Shown here piece by piece: positions 1 to 8,361 of a stretch of DNA of 60,933 nucleotides. The DNA lies in contig JAHEJX010000010.1 of assembly GCA_024638645.1 (NCBI GenBank), positions 1 to 60,933 of the forward strand. The letters are read 5' to 3'. The notes under the pieces were generated by a model. It was not told the origin of the DNA. It was given only the letters and a program-made list of their open reading frames with translations, and ran no database searches. The DNA comes from Actinomycetes bacterium. Lineage in GTDB: Bacteria; Actinomycetota; Acidimicrobiia; Spongiisociales; UBA5794. The translations under genes and the position numbers were made by a program. Each line of letters starts with the position of its first letter. Position 1 is the stretch's first letter.

Positions 1-369
1 TCCAGGTGGGCCCACAAATCTGAGCGTCACCAGCCCGCCGTGATCGCTGCGCAACCGGAAATGCGCATCCACCGCCGTAGGGCACCGGTTGCCCGACCCG
101 CGTCTGATCTTGACAGGTTCAAATCCAGGTGGGCCCACAAATCTGAGCGTCACCTACCCGCCGGAATTGCTACGCAACCGGAAATGAGCATCCACCGCCG
201 TAGGGCACCGGTTGCCCGACCCGCGTCTGATCTTGACAGGTTCAAATCCAGGTGGGCCCACAAACCTGAGCGTCACCCACCCGCCGGAATTGCTACGCAA
301 CCGGAAATGCGCATCCACCGCCGTAGGGCACCGGTTGCCCGACCCGCGTCTGATCTTGACAGGTTCAGG
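1..369. repeat. Three tandem 123-bp repeats at the window edge
   Basis: Three copies begin at 1, 124 and 247 with a constant 123-bp period; the third loses similarity after about 367. The array may continue to the left of the window. Each copy carries an inverted repeat, GCAACCGG at 51-58 paired with CCGGTTGC at 85-92 in copy 1. Each also has a TTGACAGGTTCA string that continues as GGTTCAAATCC in copies 1 and 2, which resembles a tRNA T-loop. The period is a multiple of three, so open frames run through it on both strands. No start signal or recognisable domain supports coding. Confidence 0.9.
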
Positions 370-856
370 ACAACGTAGAGAGGTGCACAATCGGCGCGCT
401 GAGGAAGCGGACACATGGGGGGCAAGCCACGGCGGCCCCGACTTCCTTGGTCCCGTTGAGTCAGGCTGAGATCGAGAGCGTGTCTTCCGGCCCGGAGGTT
501 TGCGCCTCTCGACGGATCTTGGCCACCCGGCTGTTCGTCGATCCGTATGTCATATTCCGGAGCCGGAAGTCAACGTCGCTCGGATCGGCATCGTGATAGG
601 TGTCCATGGTTCCGATGCTACGCACAAGCTCCGGGGACGCCACACAAGACCCGCCGCGTCTTCGCCATCGCCGCTTGATCGAGAGCACCTGGGCCCCTTT
701 CTCTACATAGTGAGAATCGGACATTTCCGCAGTTAGATAGAGAATGGAATCAAGAGGTTCCGAGGTGTCTAGTCACCGCTGGCACCAGCAATCTCGGCAC
801 AGCTTCTAAGTGTCCTGCGGTTCGAATGGTCGCGGCGGCGACGACTTGTGCCGGCT
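370..856. other. Gene-poor stretch, no recognisable feature
   Basis: No convincing gene is seen. A short minus-strand open frame (461-724) has no recognisable domain and no ribosome binding site. The stretch lies between the 123-bp repeats and a decayed surface-protein fragment, so it may be the eroded flank of the glycan locus. Confidence 0.4.
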
Positions 857-1000
857 GGCGACCCATCTGTGTTGTTTCTGACGACTTCGATGGCAGGTTG
901 GGCGGTGATCAATCCGTTGGGTGGAGGCACCGCACTAGAAACCGGCGGCGGAGCAGGCGATGCCGCTCTCGAGCTCTTCGTCCCGGCGGCACCGCGCGAT
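857..1000 (+). pseudogene. Decayed fragment of the DUF1349-like surface domain
   Basis: This stretch aligns with the start of the repeated domain of the large secreted protein (10430 and 11573 copies). GTTGTTTCTGACGACTTC matches GATTGTTTCTGATGATTTC, and further on the reading INPLGGGTALETGGG followed by DAALELFVP matches DPLGGGSAQVVGGG and DAQLELFVP. One base is missing near 868, which shifts the frame, and about 17 bases are missing near 890. Similarity is lost after about position 1000. It has no start codon context of its own and is best read as a remnant left by duplication or recombination. Confidence 0.7.
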
Positions 1001-1170
1001 GAACGACTCTCGACACCGTCACGACTAGCAGCCGACCCTTCCCCGAATCGCGGCATACAGCAGCTCTGCGCCCCGATCGCGTCCCCGAGTTCGTGACCGA
1101 AGCTAGCGCTGACGAGATAAGGTAGGGCCTCGACGCGCTAACGCGCCAAGGCCGAACTCGGGGGAGTCAG

Positions 1171-2073
1171 ATGGAATGGAGCAGGTTGCGCCGTAGCGCA
1201 CGCACTGTTGGTTCCCGACTCTCACCGCGTCACCGCCGGTGGCTGGCGTTTCTCAGCAGCTTCGAACTCGATCCTCGCGAGCTGAGCGGCCCACTTGAAC
1301 CGCCGGGCGAGCGAGCATTCTTGATGGCCGGCTCGCCACGATCCGGGACAACGCTGCTCAGTGCTGTCCTGTACCAACCGCCCGCAATAGTGACGTTCAT
1401 GGAGCCCTGGGACGGCATGCGGTATCAGCCCGCGGAGTTGTTCCGGTCGTTGCGTCAAGAGATCGCAACTGGCACTCTTCGCAGTGGCAAGCTCGACGTC
1501 CCACAGTTGATGCAAACCGGACGAGTCAAGTGGTGGGCCGAGGGCGAGACTCCGGTTGACATCGACGTTGCCTCCGACTGCTTGGTGGGAGTCAAATGGC
1601 CCGCCTTCTGGCAATACCTCGATCTGCTCCCCTCGACGAAGTTCCTCATCACATTTCGTCACCCGTTCGAGACAATCAGTTCCTACAAGAAGAAGGGAGG
1701 TGCCCTTCTCGATGGCCTCGACTACGACATCGCTTTCAACCGAGGCATCAACACGGAGCTGCTCGCTGCAACGGGCGACGAATCGCTGCGGCGAATCTTG
1801 CTTTATGAGCGCATCAATCAAGAGTTGCTTCGCTCCGTCGATCGAGACAATGTGGTTACGGTTCGATACGAGCGGTGGTTCGAAGACCCCGACGGGCTTC
1901 TCGAAGAAATCGGTGAGTTCCTGGGACGTGCGCTGTCAATGGATCACGTCGCGATCCGCCGGCCATCCGCGCCGTGGGATCTCACCGTGCGCGAAGTGGA
2001 GCTCATACGAGAGCACTGCTCCAGCGCAGCAACCCTCGGATACGACCTCGACGTCCCGGTCTCGTTGCCTTGA
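1171..2073 (+). CDS. PAPS-dependent sulfotransferase
   Basis: Predicted cytosolic sulfotransferase (300 aa) that would move sulfate from PAPS to a glycan or glycolipid hydroxyl or amine. The 5'-phosphosulfate loop is PRSGTTL at residues 56-62 and the 3'-phosphate-binding stretch is TFRHPFETISSY at 161-172, so the fold looks complete. The ATG is preceded by GGGGGAG at a normal distance. It is the first gene of a run that continues into two glycosyltransferases, with 14 bp to the next start. The acceptor cannot be told from sequence. Two further sulfotransferase genes in the window suggest a sulfated surface polymer. Confidence 0.85.
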   Translation: MEWSRLRRSARTVGSRLSPRHRRWLAFLSSFELDPRELSGPLEPPGERAFLMAGSPRSGTTLLSAVLYQPPAIVTFMEPWDGMRYQPAELFRSLRQEIATGTLRSGKLDVPQLMQTGRVKWWAEGETPVDIDVASDCLVGVKWPAFWQYLDLLPSTKFLITFRHPFETISSYKKKGGALLDGLDYDIAFNRGINTELLAATGDESLRRILLYERINQELLRSVDRDNVVTVRYERWFEDPDGLLEEIGEFLGRALSMDHVAIRRPSAPWDLTVREVELIREHCSSAATLGYDLDVPVSLP

Positions 2074-2087
2074 GCGCACCACACGAC

Positions 2088-3248
2088 ATGCGGCTTCTGA
2101 TCTTGATCGACGGCCTGGGCGCCGGTGGCGCTGAGCGCTCGACTGCGGAGATGCTTCCGGCACTCGCGGACGCCGGGATCACTCCGGTGGTCGTTTGTCT
2201 CAACCATAGGCCAGAAGGGGTGGAGTCTTCCGTCATCGACGCCGGCTTTGACGTGCGATTCATTGACTCGACGAGCTTTTTCGGGCGGGTACGTTCGCTG
2301 CGCCGCATCCTCGGCCAGGTGCGGCCCGATGTGCTGCATACCGTCCACTTCGACTCCGACCTGGTGGGCCGCGTGGCGGCCATTGCTTCTAAGACTGTCG
2401 TGATGTCCAGCTTCGTCAATACCAGCTACGACAAGGTGCGGTTGCGGGATCCGCGCGTTCGCGGTTGGAAGCTGGCAATAGCCAAAGTGATCGATGCCTG
2501 GTCTGCTCGCTTTCTGTCGGATCACTTCCACGCTGTGAGTGGCGCCGTGAAGAACACAGCGGTGGACGCATTGGGTGTTTCGGCTAGCCGCGTGACGGTC
2601 GTCGAACGGGGGCGCAACGAGGAGAGGCTCGGGGAGCCCAGCGACGAACGAAGGCGAGCCGCGCGTCTGGAGCTCGGGATCGCCGAGTCGGACGAGGTCG
2701 TGCTGAACGTGGCTCGCCAGGAGTTTCAGAAAGGGCAGCAGGATTTGCTGGAGGCCGCCGCCGCGCTCATCGGGAAACGGCCAAATCTCCACGTGCTGAT
2801 TGCGGGACGCACCGGAAACGCGACCGAGGACCTGCAACGCACTGCCGAGCGCTTGGCCGTGGGGAACCGGGTTCGTTTTCTCGGCCATTGTGAGAACGTT
2901 CCCGAGCTGCTTGCCGCTGCCGACGTATTCGTCTTTCCTTCTCTGTACGAAGGATTGGGAGGGGCGTTGCTAGAGGCGATGGCCATGCAGGTGCCGATCG
3001 TCGCGTCAGATATACCTGCACTGCGTGAGGTACTGGAAGACGGCAGAGGCGGGCTGCTGACGCCTCCCGAGTCACCCGATGACCTAAGCAAGGCGATAGA
3101 GCGCCTCCTCGATCAACCCGGCGTGGCAAGGGATTACGCCGATGCGGCGCATGACATCTTTCGCACCCGGTTCACGCTCGAACGTAGCCTGGCGAGCATG
3201 GTTGCCTTGTACCGCAAGCTGGCAGCAGACCAGATGAGTGCTTCATGA
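2088..3248 (+). CDS. GT4-family glycosyltransferase
   Basis: Retaining GT-B glycosyltransferase of family GT4 (386 aa from the chosen ATG). The N-terminal acceptor domain begins MRLLILIDGLGAGGAER, typical of GT4 enzymes of polysaccharide loci. The C-terminal donor domain carries the E-x7-E pair at E288 and E296 in YEGLGGALLEA. The frame is open further upstream inside the sulfotransferase gene. The ATG at 2088 places the conserved first beta strand at the N-terminus, while a TTG at 2070 overlapping the preceding stop is an alternative. Its own stop overlaps the next gene by four bases. Donor and acceptor sugars are unknown. Confidence 0.85.
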   Translation: MRLLILIDGLGAGGAERSTAEMLPALADAGITPVVVCLNHRPEGVESSVIDAGFDVRFIDSTSFFGRVRSLRRILGQVRPDVLHTVHFDSDLVGRVAAIASKTVVMSSFVNTSYDKVRLRDPRVRGWKLAIAKVIDAWSARFLSDHFHAVSGAVKNTAVDALGVSASRVTVVERGRNEERLGEPSDERRRAARLELGIAESDEVVLNVARQEFQKGQQDLLEAAAALIGKRPNLHVLIAGRTGNATEDLQRTAERLAVGNRVRFLGHCENVPELLAAADVFVFPSLYEGLGGALLEAMAMQVPIVASDIPALREVLEDGRGGLLTPPESPDDLSKAIERLLDQPGVARDYADAAHDIFRTRFTLERSLASMVALYRKLAADQMSAS

Positions 3249-4381
3249 AGGTGCTCCACCTGGTACAGAAGCCGCAACGGCGTGGCGCTGAGATATTCGC
3301 GTTCCAGCTCAGCGCAACACTCCGGGACCGGGGACACGATGTTCGCACCGGATATCTCTACTCCTACGCCGGCGACGAGCCTCTTCCATTACTGGAAGGC
3401 GATCGGGTCCTGCAGGGCGACGAGCAGCACCGGCTCGAGACACTCATCGGATACCACCCGGGGCTCCTCAGACAGGTCAAGGCCTTCATCGACGAATTCG
3501 ACCCTGATCTCGTTCAGGTGAACGGGGCCCGAACGGTCAAGTACGGCGCACTCGCCAAGCGCAGCACCAAACCAAGCTGGAAGCTGATCTATCGCAACAT
3601 CGACAACCCGGCTTTCTGGGTGCGCGACCCTATACGCCGCTGGTTCTACCGGAGTCGCATCTTCCCCCATGTCGACGGCAGTGTTGGCGTGAGTCGATTG
3701 ACCCTCGATGAAGCGATCCGCGTTTACAAGATACGTGGACCCTCCGTCTTCATACCGAACGGTATCGACGTCTCACCTCTCGACGAAGCGCCCACCAGAG
3801 ATGAGGCCCGCGGTGCGTTCGGGCTTGCCGAGTCAACGCCGCTCATCCTATTTATGGGAAGCCTCGGAGCTCAGAAGCGGCCCGACCGCTTCATCCGGGT
3901 GCTCAAGCGAGTCATCGACGACGTCCCTGAGACTGTCGGCTGGATCCTCGGCAGCGGACCTGCGCAACAAGATGCCGAACTCCTCGCCAACTCACTGAAC
4001 ATTGAAGGATCGGTTCGTTTCTGGGGTTATCAATCTGACGTTGCTTCCCACATCGCAGCTGCCGACGTCCATCTGGTAACGAGCGACACGGACGGAATCC
4101 CCGCAGTTGTTCTCGAAGCCGGCTACTTGCGAGTTCCCACAGTGGCGACGCGCGTCGGGGCGCTTCACGAATGCATCACAGACGGGAACACCGGACTCCT
4201 CTTCGCTCAGGACGATGAAGCCGGACTGGCCGCTGGAGTCGTTCGTCTCATCCGCGATCCCGAGCTGCGGAAATCGTTCGGGGCTGCGGCCCGTGCCGCT
4301 GTAGCAGCGGAGTTTGCCATCGAGGCAGTGACGTCACGGTACGAGGCGTTCTACCAGGAGATCAGAAGCCGAAAGGCCTGA
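3245..4381 (+). CDS. GT4-family glycosyltransferase
   Basis: Second GT-B glycosyltransferase (378 aa), translationally coupled to the preceding one through ATGA at 3245-3248. The N-terminus MKVLHLVQKPQRRGAE and the donor-side sequence DTDGIPAVVLEAGYLRVP, followed by VATRVG and TGLLF, fit GT4. The usual first Glu of E-x7-E is Asp here, a common variation. It probably adds a sugar to the same lipid-linked repeat unit as its neighbour. The gene ends convergently against the carrier-protein gene with 66 bp between them. Sugar specificity is unknown. Confidence 0.83.
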   Translation: MKVLHLVQKPQRRGAEIFAFQLSATLRDRGHDVRTGYLYSYAGDEPLPLLEGDRVLQGDEQHRLETLIGYHPGLLRQVKAFIDEFDPDLVQVNGARTVKYGALAKRSTKPSWKLIYRNIDNPAFWVRDPIRRWFYRSRIFPHVDGSVGVSRLTLDEAIRVYKIRGPSVFIPNGIDVSPLDEAPTRDEARGAFGLAESTPLILFMGSLGAQKRPDRFIRVLKRVIDDVPETVGWILGSGPAQQDAELLANSLNIEGSVRFWGYQSDVASHIAAADVHLVTSDTDGIPAVVLEAGYLRVPTVATRVGALHECITDGNTGLLFAQDDEAGLAAGVVRLIRDPELRKSFGAAARAAVAAEFAIEAVTSRYEAFYQEIRSRKA

Positions 4382-4447
4382 TAACCGGTGGCCAGACCTG
4401 CGAGCTGTCGACCGGGATTCGACCATGTCGGCCAGATGTCGGCCAGA

Positions 4448-4693
4448 TCAGCCGGCGAGCTTTCCGCTGATGAGCTGCTCAATCGCAGAAACGGATCGGA
4501 AGTTGTCGGGAACGACCTCCTCCGCGTCGATACCTACCGAAAACCGATCTTCGATAAAACCGAGCAGCCGGAACAGTCCAAGCGAGTCAATGATCTCTTG
4601 GCCCAGCAGGTCAGTGTCGGCAGTGAGCGGCGCGCCGTCGCGCACGAACTCACTAGCGATGAACTCCGATACCTGAGCAGCGACGCCTTCCAT
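4448..4693 (-). CDS. Stand-alone acyl/peptidyl carrier protein
   Basis: Small acidic carrier protein (81 aa), the usual size for a discrete ACP or PCP. The phosphopantetheine attachment site is Ser37 in EIIDSLGLF, within a predicted four-helix bundle. The open frame extends upstream, but the ATG at 4693 has a GAGGAGAGGG ribosome site just before it and gives a normal length. The gene is divergent from the flavoprotein and adenylation genes (229 bp between starts). That trio matches the PltL/PltE/PltF or RedO/RedW/RedM arrangement, in which proline is loaded on a carrier and oxidised. A carrier for another amino or fatty acyl group is the main alternative. Confidence 0.88.
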   Translation of the reverse strand: MEGVAAQVSEFIASEFVRDGAPLTADTDLLGQEIIDSLGLFRLLGFIEDRFSVGIDAEEVVPDNFRSVSAIEQLISGKLAG

Positions 4694-4845
4694 ACCCTCT
4701 CCTCGCCCCATATACACCACGCCACGCGTCCACCAACGGAAGCGGCGGATGGCTGACAGACTAGCAAGAATCGAACCGCCAGTTGCCACGCCGGAATCGA
4801 TTGCGGGATCAGCACACCGGCGGCAAGGCCATCGATCGCCAGACC

Positions 4846-4851
4846 TATAAT
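4846..4851 (+). promoter_or_regulatory. Candidate -10 element upstream of the flavoprotein gene
   Basis: A perfect TATAAT lies in the 229-bp divergent region, about 72 bases before the GTG of the acyl-CoA-dehydrogenase-like gene. No good -35 hexamer is visible 17 bp upstream (GCAAGG), so this is a suggestion only. Confidence 0.35.
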
Positions 4852-4922
4852 TCGCGCATGACAGCCTTCCCAACGACTCAAGTCGGAGCCACCATCTCCG
4901 CTGAGACACCGCGCTGAACGCA

Positions 4923-6071
4923 GTGGACTTCAACCTCACCGAAGAGCAGGAGTCGTTCCGGGAATCGGTCATTCGGTTCGCCCAGAAGGAACTAAATCAG
5001 GACCTCATCGACCGCGACGAGAGCCACGAGTTCGATCGCGAGGCCTGGAATAGGGTCGCAACGCTCGGGATCCATGGCCTCCCGGTCCCCGAGGAGTACG
5101 GGGGCCAAGCCGCGGATCCGCTCACCATCGTGATCGCAATGGAGGCACTGGGTTACGGCTGCAGGGACAACGGGCTCATCTTCTCCATAAATGCCCACAT
5201 CTGGTCGGCGATCACACCGATCTTGCGCTTCGGGTCAGTGCCCCAGAAGCAGAGATACCTCCCGGGACTCTGCGACGGATCCCTCATCGGCGTCCAGGGT
5301 ATGTCCGAGCCGGGCGCAGGATCGGACGCCTTCGGTGCCATGGCGACCACCGCGATTCGGTCCGATGGCGGATGGATACTTAACGGAGTGAAGACCTGGA
5401 TCACCAATGCGCCGGTTGCTGACGTCTTCGTTGTATTCGCGGTTTCGGACTCCTCAAAGGGCTGGGCTGGATTGTCCGCGTTCCTGGTTGATCGCGATGC
5501 GCCGGGCCTTTCGGTCGGTAAACCATTCAAGAAGATGGGTTTGCGCACCTCACCCATGAGCGAGTTGGTCTTCGACGACTGCTACCTACCGGAGGACTCC
5601 CTGCTGGGCAAGGAGGGCAACGGCATGATGATCTTCAATCACTCGATGGACTGGGAGCGAAGTTCGATCCTGGCTCATTCCGTTGGCACGATGCAGCGCC
5701 AGGTGGAGGAGGCCGTGGCCTTTGCCCAACAGCGGGTTCAGTTCGGTCAGCCCATCGGCAAGTTCCAGGCAGTGTCGCACAAGATCGTCGACATGAAGGT
5801 CCGGCTCGAGGCGAGTCGGCTACTGCTCTACAACTTGGCCTGGCAAAAGGGTCAGGGCCGGCGTACCGACATCGAGGCAGCGATCACAAAGCTGTTTCTG
5901 TCGGAAAGCTGGGTGCAATCTGGCCTGGACGCGATCCAGATTCACGGAGCGTACGGCTACATGACCGAATCCGGCATCGAGCGCGATCTGCGCGATGCAA
6001 TTGCCGGCAGGATCTACTCGGGCACCTCCGAAATCCAGAAGAACCTCATCGCGGGCCAGCTGGGATTGTGA
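4923..6071 (+). CDS. Acyl-CoA-dehydrogenase-like flavoprotein, probable prolyl-S-carrier oxidase
   Basis: FAD enzyme of the acyl-CoA dehydrogenase fold (382 aa, full length, GTG start). Rather than the MCAD-type Glu near the C-terminus, the RIYSGTSEIQK segment has Ser. A Glu sits at E245 in MDWER, the position used by isovaleryl-CoA dehydrogenase and by the prolyl-carrier oxidases PltE and RedW. Other stretches recalled as PltE-like are NAPVADVFV and AVSHKIVDMKVRLEASRLLL. It overlaps the adenylation gene by four bases and lies divergent to a carrier protein. It would desaturate a carrier-bound prolyl group to pyrroline or pyrrole. A conventional acyl-CoA substrate cannot be excluded. Confidence 0.82.
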   Translation: MDFNLTEEQESFRESVIRFAQKELNQDLIDRDESHEFDREAWNRVATLGIHGLPVPEEYGGQAADPLTIVIAMEALGYGCRDNGLIFSINAHIWSAITPILRFGSVPQKQRYLPGLCDGSLIGVQGMSEPGAGSDAFGAMATTAIRSDGGWILNGVKTWITNAPVADVFVVFAVSDSSKGWAGLSAFLVDRDAPGLSVGKPFKKMGLRTSPMSELVFDDCYLPEDSLLGKEGNGMMIFNHSMDWERSSILAHSVGTMQRQVEEAVAFAQQRVQFGQPIGKFQAVSHKIVDMKVRLEASRLLLYNLAWQKGQGRRTDIEAAITKLFLSESWVQSGLDAIQIHGAYGYMTESGIERDLRDAIAGRIYSGTSEIQKNLIAGQLGL

Positions 6072-7660
6072 GCTACCCATACCTCATCCACCATTACCTC
6101 GCGGCCGCAGCAGACCGCACTCCGGATGCTTTGGCAGTGGTGGATAGGGACCGCAGCACCTCATACGCCGATCTGGAGGAACGCTCCAATCGTCTCGCTC
6201 ACCTTCTACGAGGTCTGGGCGTGGGCAAGGGCGACAGGGTGGGGCTGTATCTCGACAAGTCTCTCGAAGCCGTTGTCGGGGTGTACGGAACACTCAAGGC
6301 TGGGGCCGCATACGTGCCGATCGATCCAGGCTCGCCGACACCACGAGCGTCGTACATCGTTGAGAACTGCAACATCCGCGTCTTGCTGAGTGGTGTCGAA
6401 AAGTCGGCCAATTGGCCGCACCTGGCAGCGGCGGATAGCCCGCTCGAGCACGTCGTCGTTATGAACGCTCAAAGCGTCGCCGACGCCGGATCTGCTCCAC
6501 CGGGCGTGACACTCCATGGGAGCGACGCCATCGACGCAGCTACGCCTGCAACGCTACAAGTGGACGTCATCGAGCAAGACACCGCCTATCTCTTGTACAC
6601 GTCAGGCTCGACGGGCGCCCCGAAAGGCGTCGCCCTCTCCCATCTCAACTGCCTCGGCTTCGTTCGCTGGACGGTGGACATGTTTGACGTCCGCTCAGAA
6701 GATCGCCTCTCGAGCGTTGCGCCGCTCCATTTCGACCTTTCGACATTCGACCTTTTCGGCGCCGCTGTGGCTGGAGCCAGTGTCACCCTCATGCCCTCAT
6801 CGGCTGGAGTGTTTCCCCGCGAGGTCACCCGGTTCATCGAAGACTCCGCGATCACTGTGTGTTACTCAGTTCCTTCGATTCTCATCGCAATAACGGAGTA
6901 CGCCGGCTTGGGGATTGGGGACCTCCCCGGCCTCCGCCAGATCCTCTTTGCCGGTGAGGTATTCCCGACCAAGTACTTGACGCGACTCATGCAACAGCTC
7001 CCTCATGTCGGTTTCGCCAACCTATTCGGGCCCACTGAGACCAATGTCTGCACTTACTACGAGGTCGCAACTCCTCCGCGACCCGAGGATGGTGATATCC
7101 CGATCGGCAAAGCGATCGGAAACGTCGAAACCTTCGTGATAGACGACTCAGGACAACGAGCTGCGCCGGGCACGGTCGGGGAGCTGTTCGTCCGCGGCCC
7201 CACTGTGATGCAGGGCTACTGGGGCGACCCCGAGAAGACGGCTAGCCGGCTGGTGCCTGACCCGCGGGATAACCAATTCCCGGATCCCGTGTATCGCACT
7301 GGTGACCTGGTGGAAGAGCTTCCCGACGGCAACTACCGCTTCCTGGGGAGACGTGACAACCAGATCAAGAGCCGGGGCTACCGCATCGAGCTCGGCGAAA
7401 TCGAGACGGCGCTCCACAATCATCCTGCCGTGCTCGAGTGCGCAGTGGTTGCCATCCCGGACGACCTGGTCACTAACCGGCTCGAAGCCTATGTCTCGAC
7501 CCGAGGAAGCACGGACGCCGAAGAACTGAGACGCCATTGCGGCGATCTCGTTCCCAAGTACATGATCCCGGAAAGGATCAATGTCCGGGACTCGTTACCA
7601 AAGACCTCTACCGGCAAGATCGACCGCCAGCACCTGCTGTCGGAGTCCCTGGACGCATAA
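6068..7660 (+). CDS. Stand-alone amino-acid adenylation enzyme, probably L-prolyl-AMP ligase
   Basis: ANL-superfamily ligase (530 aa) with no condensation or carrier domain. The P-loop is YTSGSTGAPKG (177-187), the A5 motif FGPTETN (320-326), the hinge region GRRDNQIKSRGYRIELGEIE (427-446) and the catalytic lysine K517 in PKTSTGKIDR. Aligning by eye to GrsA, the ten pocket residues are D223, L224, F227, Y266, L293, A295, L319, V327, C328 and K517. This differs at one place from the DLLYLALVCK code I remember for PltF and RedM. It would activate L-proline and load the nearby carrier protein. Start GTG overlaps the previous stop. Confidence 0.82.
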   Translation: MSYPYLIHHYLAAAADRTPDALAVVDRDRSTSYADLEERSNRLAHLLRGLGVGKGDRVGLYLDKSLEAVVGVYGTLKAGAAYVPIDPGSPTPRASYIVENCNIRVLLSGVEKSANWPHLAAADSPLEHVVVMNAQSVADAGSAPPGVTLHGSDAIDAATPATLQVDVIEQDTAYLLYTSGSTGAPKGVALSHLNCLGFVRWTVDMFDVRSEDRLSSVAPLHFDLSTFDLFGAAVAGASVTLMPSSAGVFPREVTRFIEDSAITVCYSVPSILIAITEYAGLGIGDLPGLRQILFAGEVFPTKYLTRLMQQLPHVGFANLFGPTETNVCTYYEVATPPRPEDGDIPIGKAIGNVETFVIDDSGQRAAPGTVGELFVRGPTVMQGYWGDPEKTASRLVPDPRDNQFPDPVYRTGDLVEELPDGNYRFLGRRDNQIKSRGYRIELGEIETALHNHPAVLECAVVAIPDDLVTNRLEAYVSTRGSTDAEELRRHCGDLVPKYMIPERINVRDSLPKTSTGKIDRQHLLSESLDA

Positions 7661-7686
7661 CGTCCGGCGGTTCCAGTCGCGACTGA

Positions 7687-8334
7687 TCAGCCTCCTCCGA
7701 GCAGCGGACGGGCCTTGGCTGGGTTGCCGATGGCGAGCGACTCAGGCGGTACATCGTCGTAGACGACCGAGGCCGCGGCCACCTTGGAGTAGGCGCCGGC
7801 CCGGCTCAGCGGGGCTAGCGTCGCGTGACTTCCGAGGAACGCACCCTCCCCCAAGACGCAGCCACCGTTGATGATCGAGTGCGGCGAGAGACATGCGTAC
7901 GGACCCACTTCGCAGTCATGTGCGATCGTGGCGTAGGCGCACAGCAGCGAGTGGCGGTCGAGACGCGCATAGGGCCCTATATGCGAGAAGGGAGCTACCA
8001 GGGTGCCTTCCCCGAGTTGGGCTCGCGGAGATACGTTGGCGGTGGGGTGCACGATGGTGATGAACTGCGCACCTCGCTCGAGCAAGCGCTCGTCGATGCG
8101 GCGCCGCGCCCGCGTGTTGGAGACTGCGATCAGGAATCGGTCGCTGTCGGTGATCGGGTACGCATCAATCGTGTCGAGCGGCGTGATCCCATCGAGCGGT
8201 TTCTCGAGACGCTGCGCGTTGTCATCGACGAACCCCTTGACGGATAGATCGCTCGAGTTGGCGATCGTCTGCTCGATGTATTCGAGCACCTCGCGCCCCC
8301 ATGTGGAGGCTCCCACCACAACGATTTCTCTCAT
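7687..8334 (-). CDS. NeuD/PglD-like sugar O- or N-acyltransferase
   Basis: Left-handed beta-helix acyltransferase (215 aa) of the NeuD/PglD type. An N-terminal nucleotide-sugar-binding Rossmann-like domain starts EIVVVGASTWGREVLEYIE. Hexapeptide repeats from about residue 95 follow, with a likely catalytic His in IAHDCEVGPYA. Such enzymes usually transfer acetyl from acetyl-CoA to an amino or hydroxyl group of a sugar. It lies convergent to the adenylation gene and downstream of the truncated sulfotransferase and NodB genes on the same strand. Transfer of the carrier-bound prolyl-derived acyl group is an interesting but unproven possibility. Confidence 0.83.
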   Translation of the reverse strand: MREIVVVGASTWGREVLEYIEQTIANSSDLSVKGFVDDNAQRLEKPLDGITPLDTIDAYPITDSDRFLIAVSNTRARRRIDERLLERGAQFITIVHPTANVSPRAQLGEGTLVAPFSHIGPYARLDRHSLLCAYATIAHDCEVGPYACLSPHSIINGGCVLGEGAFLGSHATLAPLSRAGAYSKVAAASVVYDDVPPESLAIGNPAKARPLLGGG

Positions 8335-8361
8335 ACCATTCTCCTCAGCGCTTTCTCGACA

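Noticed and set aside
1..369. CRISPR array or tRNA cluster
   Set aside because: The 123-bp units are contiguous without spacers, and the T-loop-like GGTTCAAATCC is not flanked by a pairing stem or acceptor stem.
40..414. Repeat-encoded proteins on either strand
   Set aside because: Open frames arise because the period is divisible by three. Both strands are open and neither has a ribosome site or known domain.
461..724. Minus-strand 87-aa gene
   Set aside because: No ribosome site, no domain and no support from neighbours; overlapping open frames exist on the other strand.
4448..7660. Dlt-type D-alanylation system
   Set aside because: No DltB or DltD gene is nearby, an acyl-CoA-dehydrogenase-like partner is present, and the adenylation pocket fits prolyl enzymes better.
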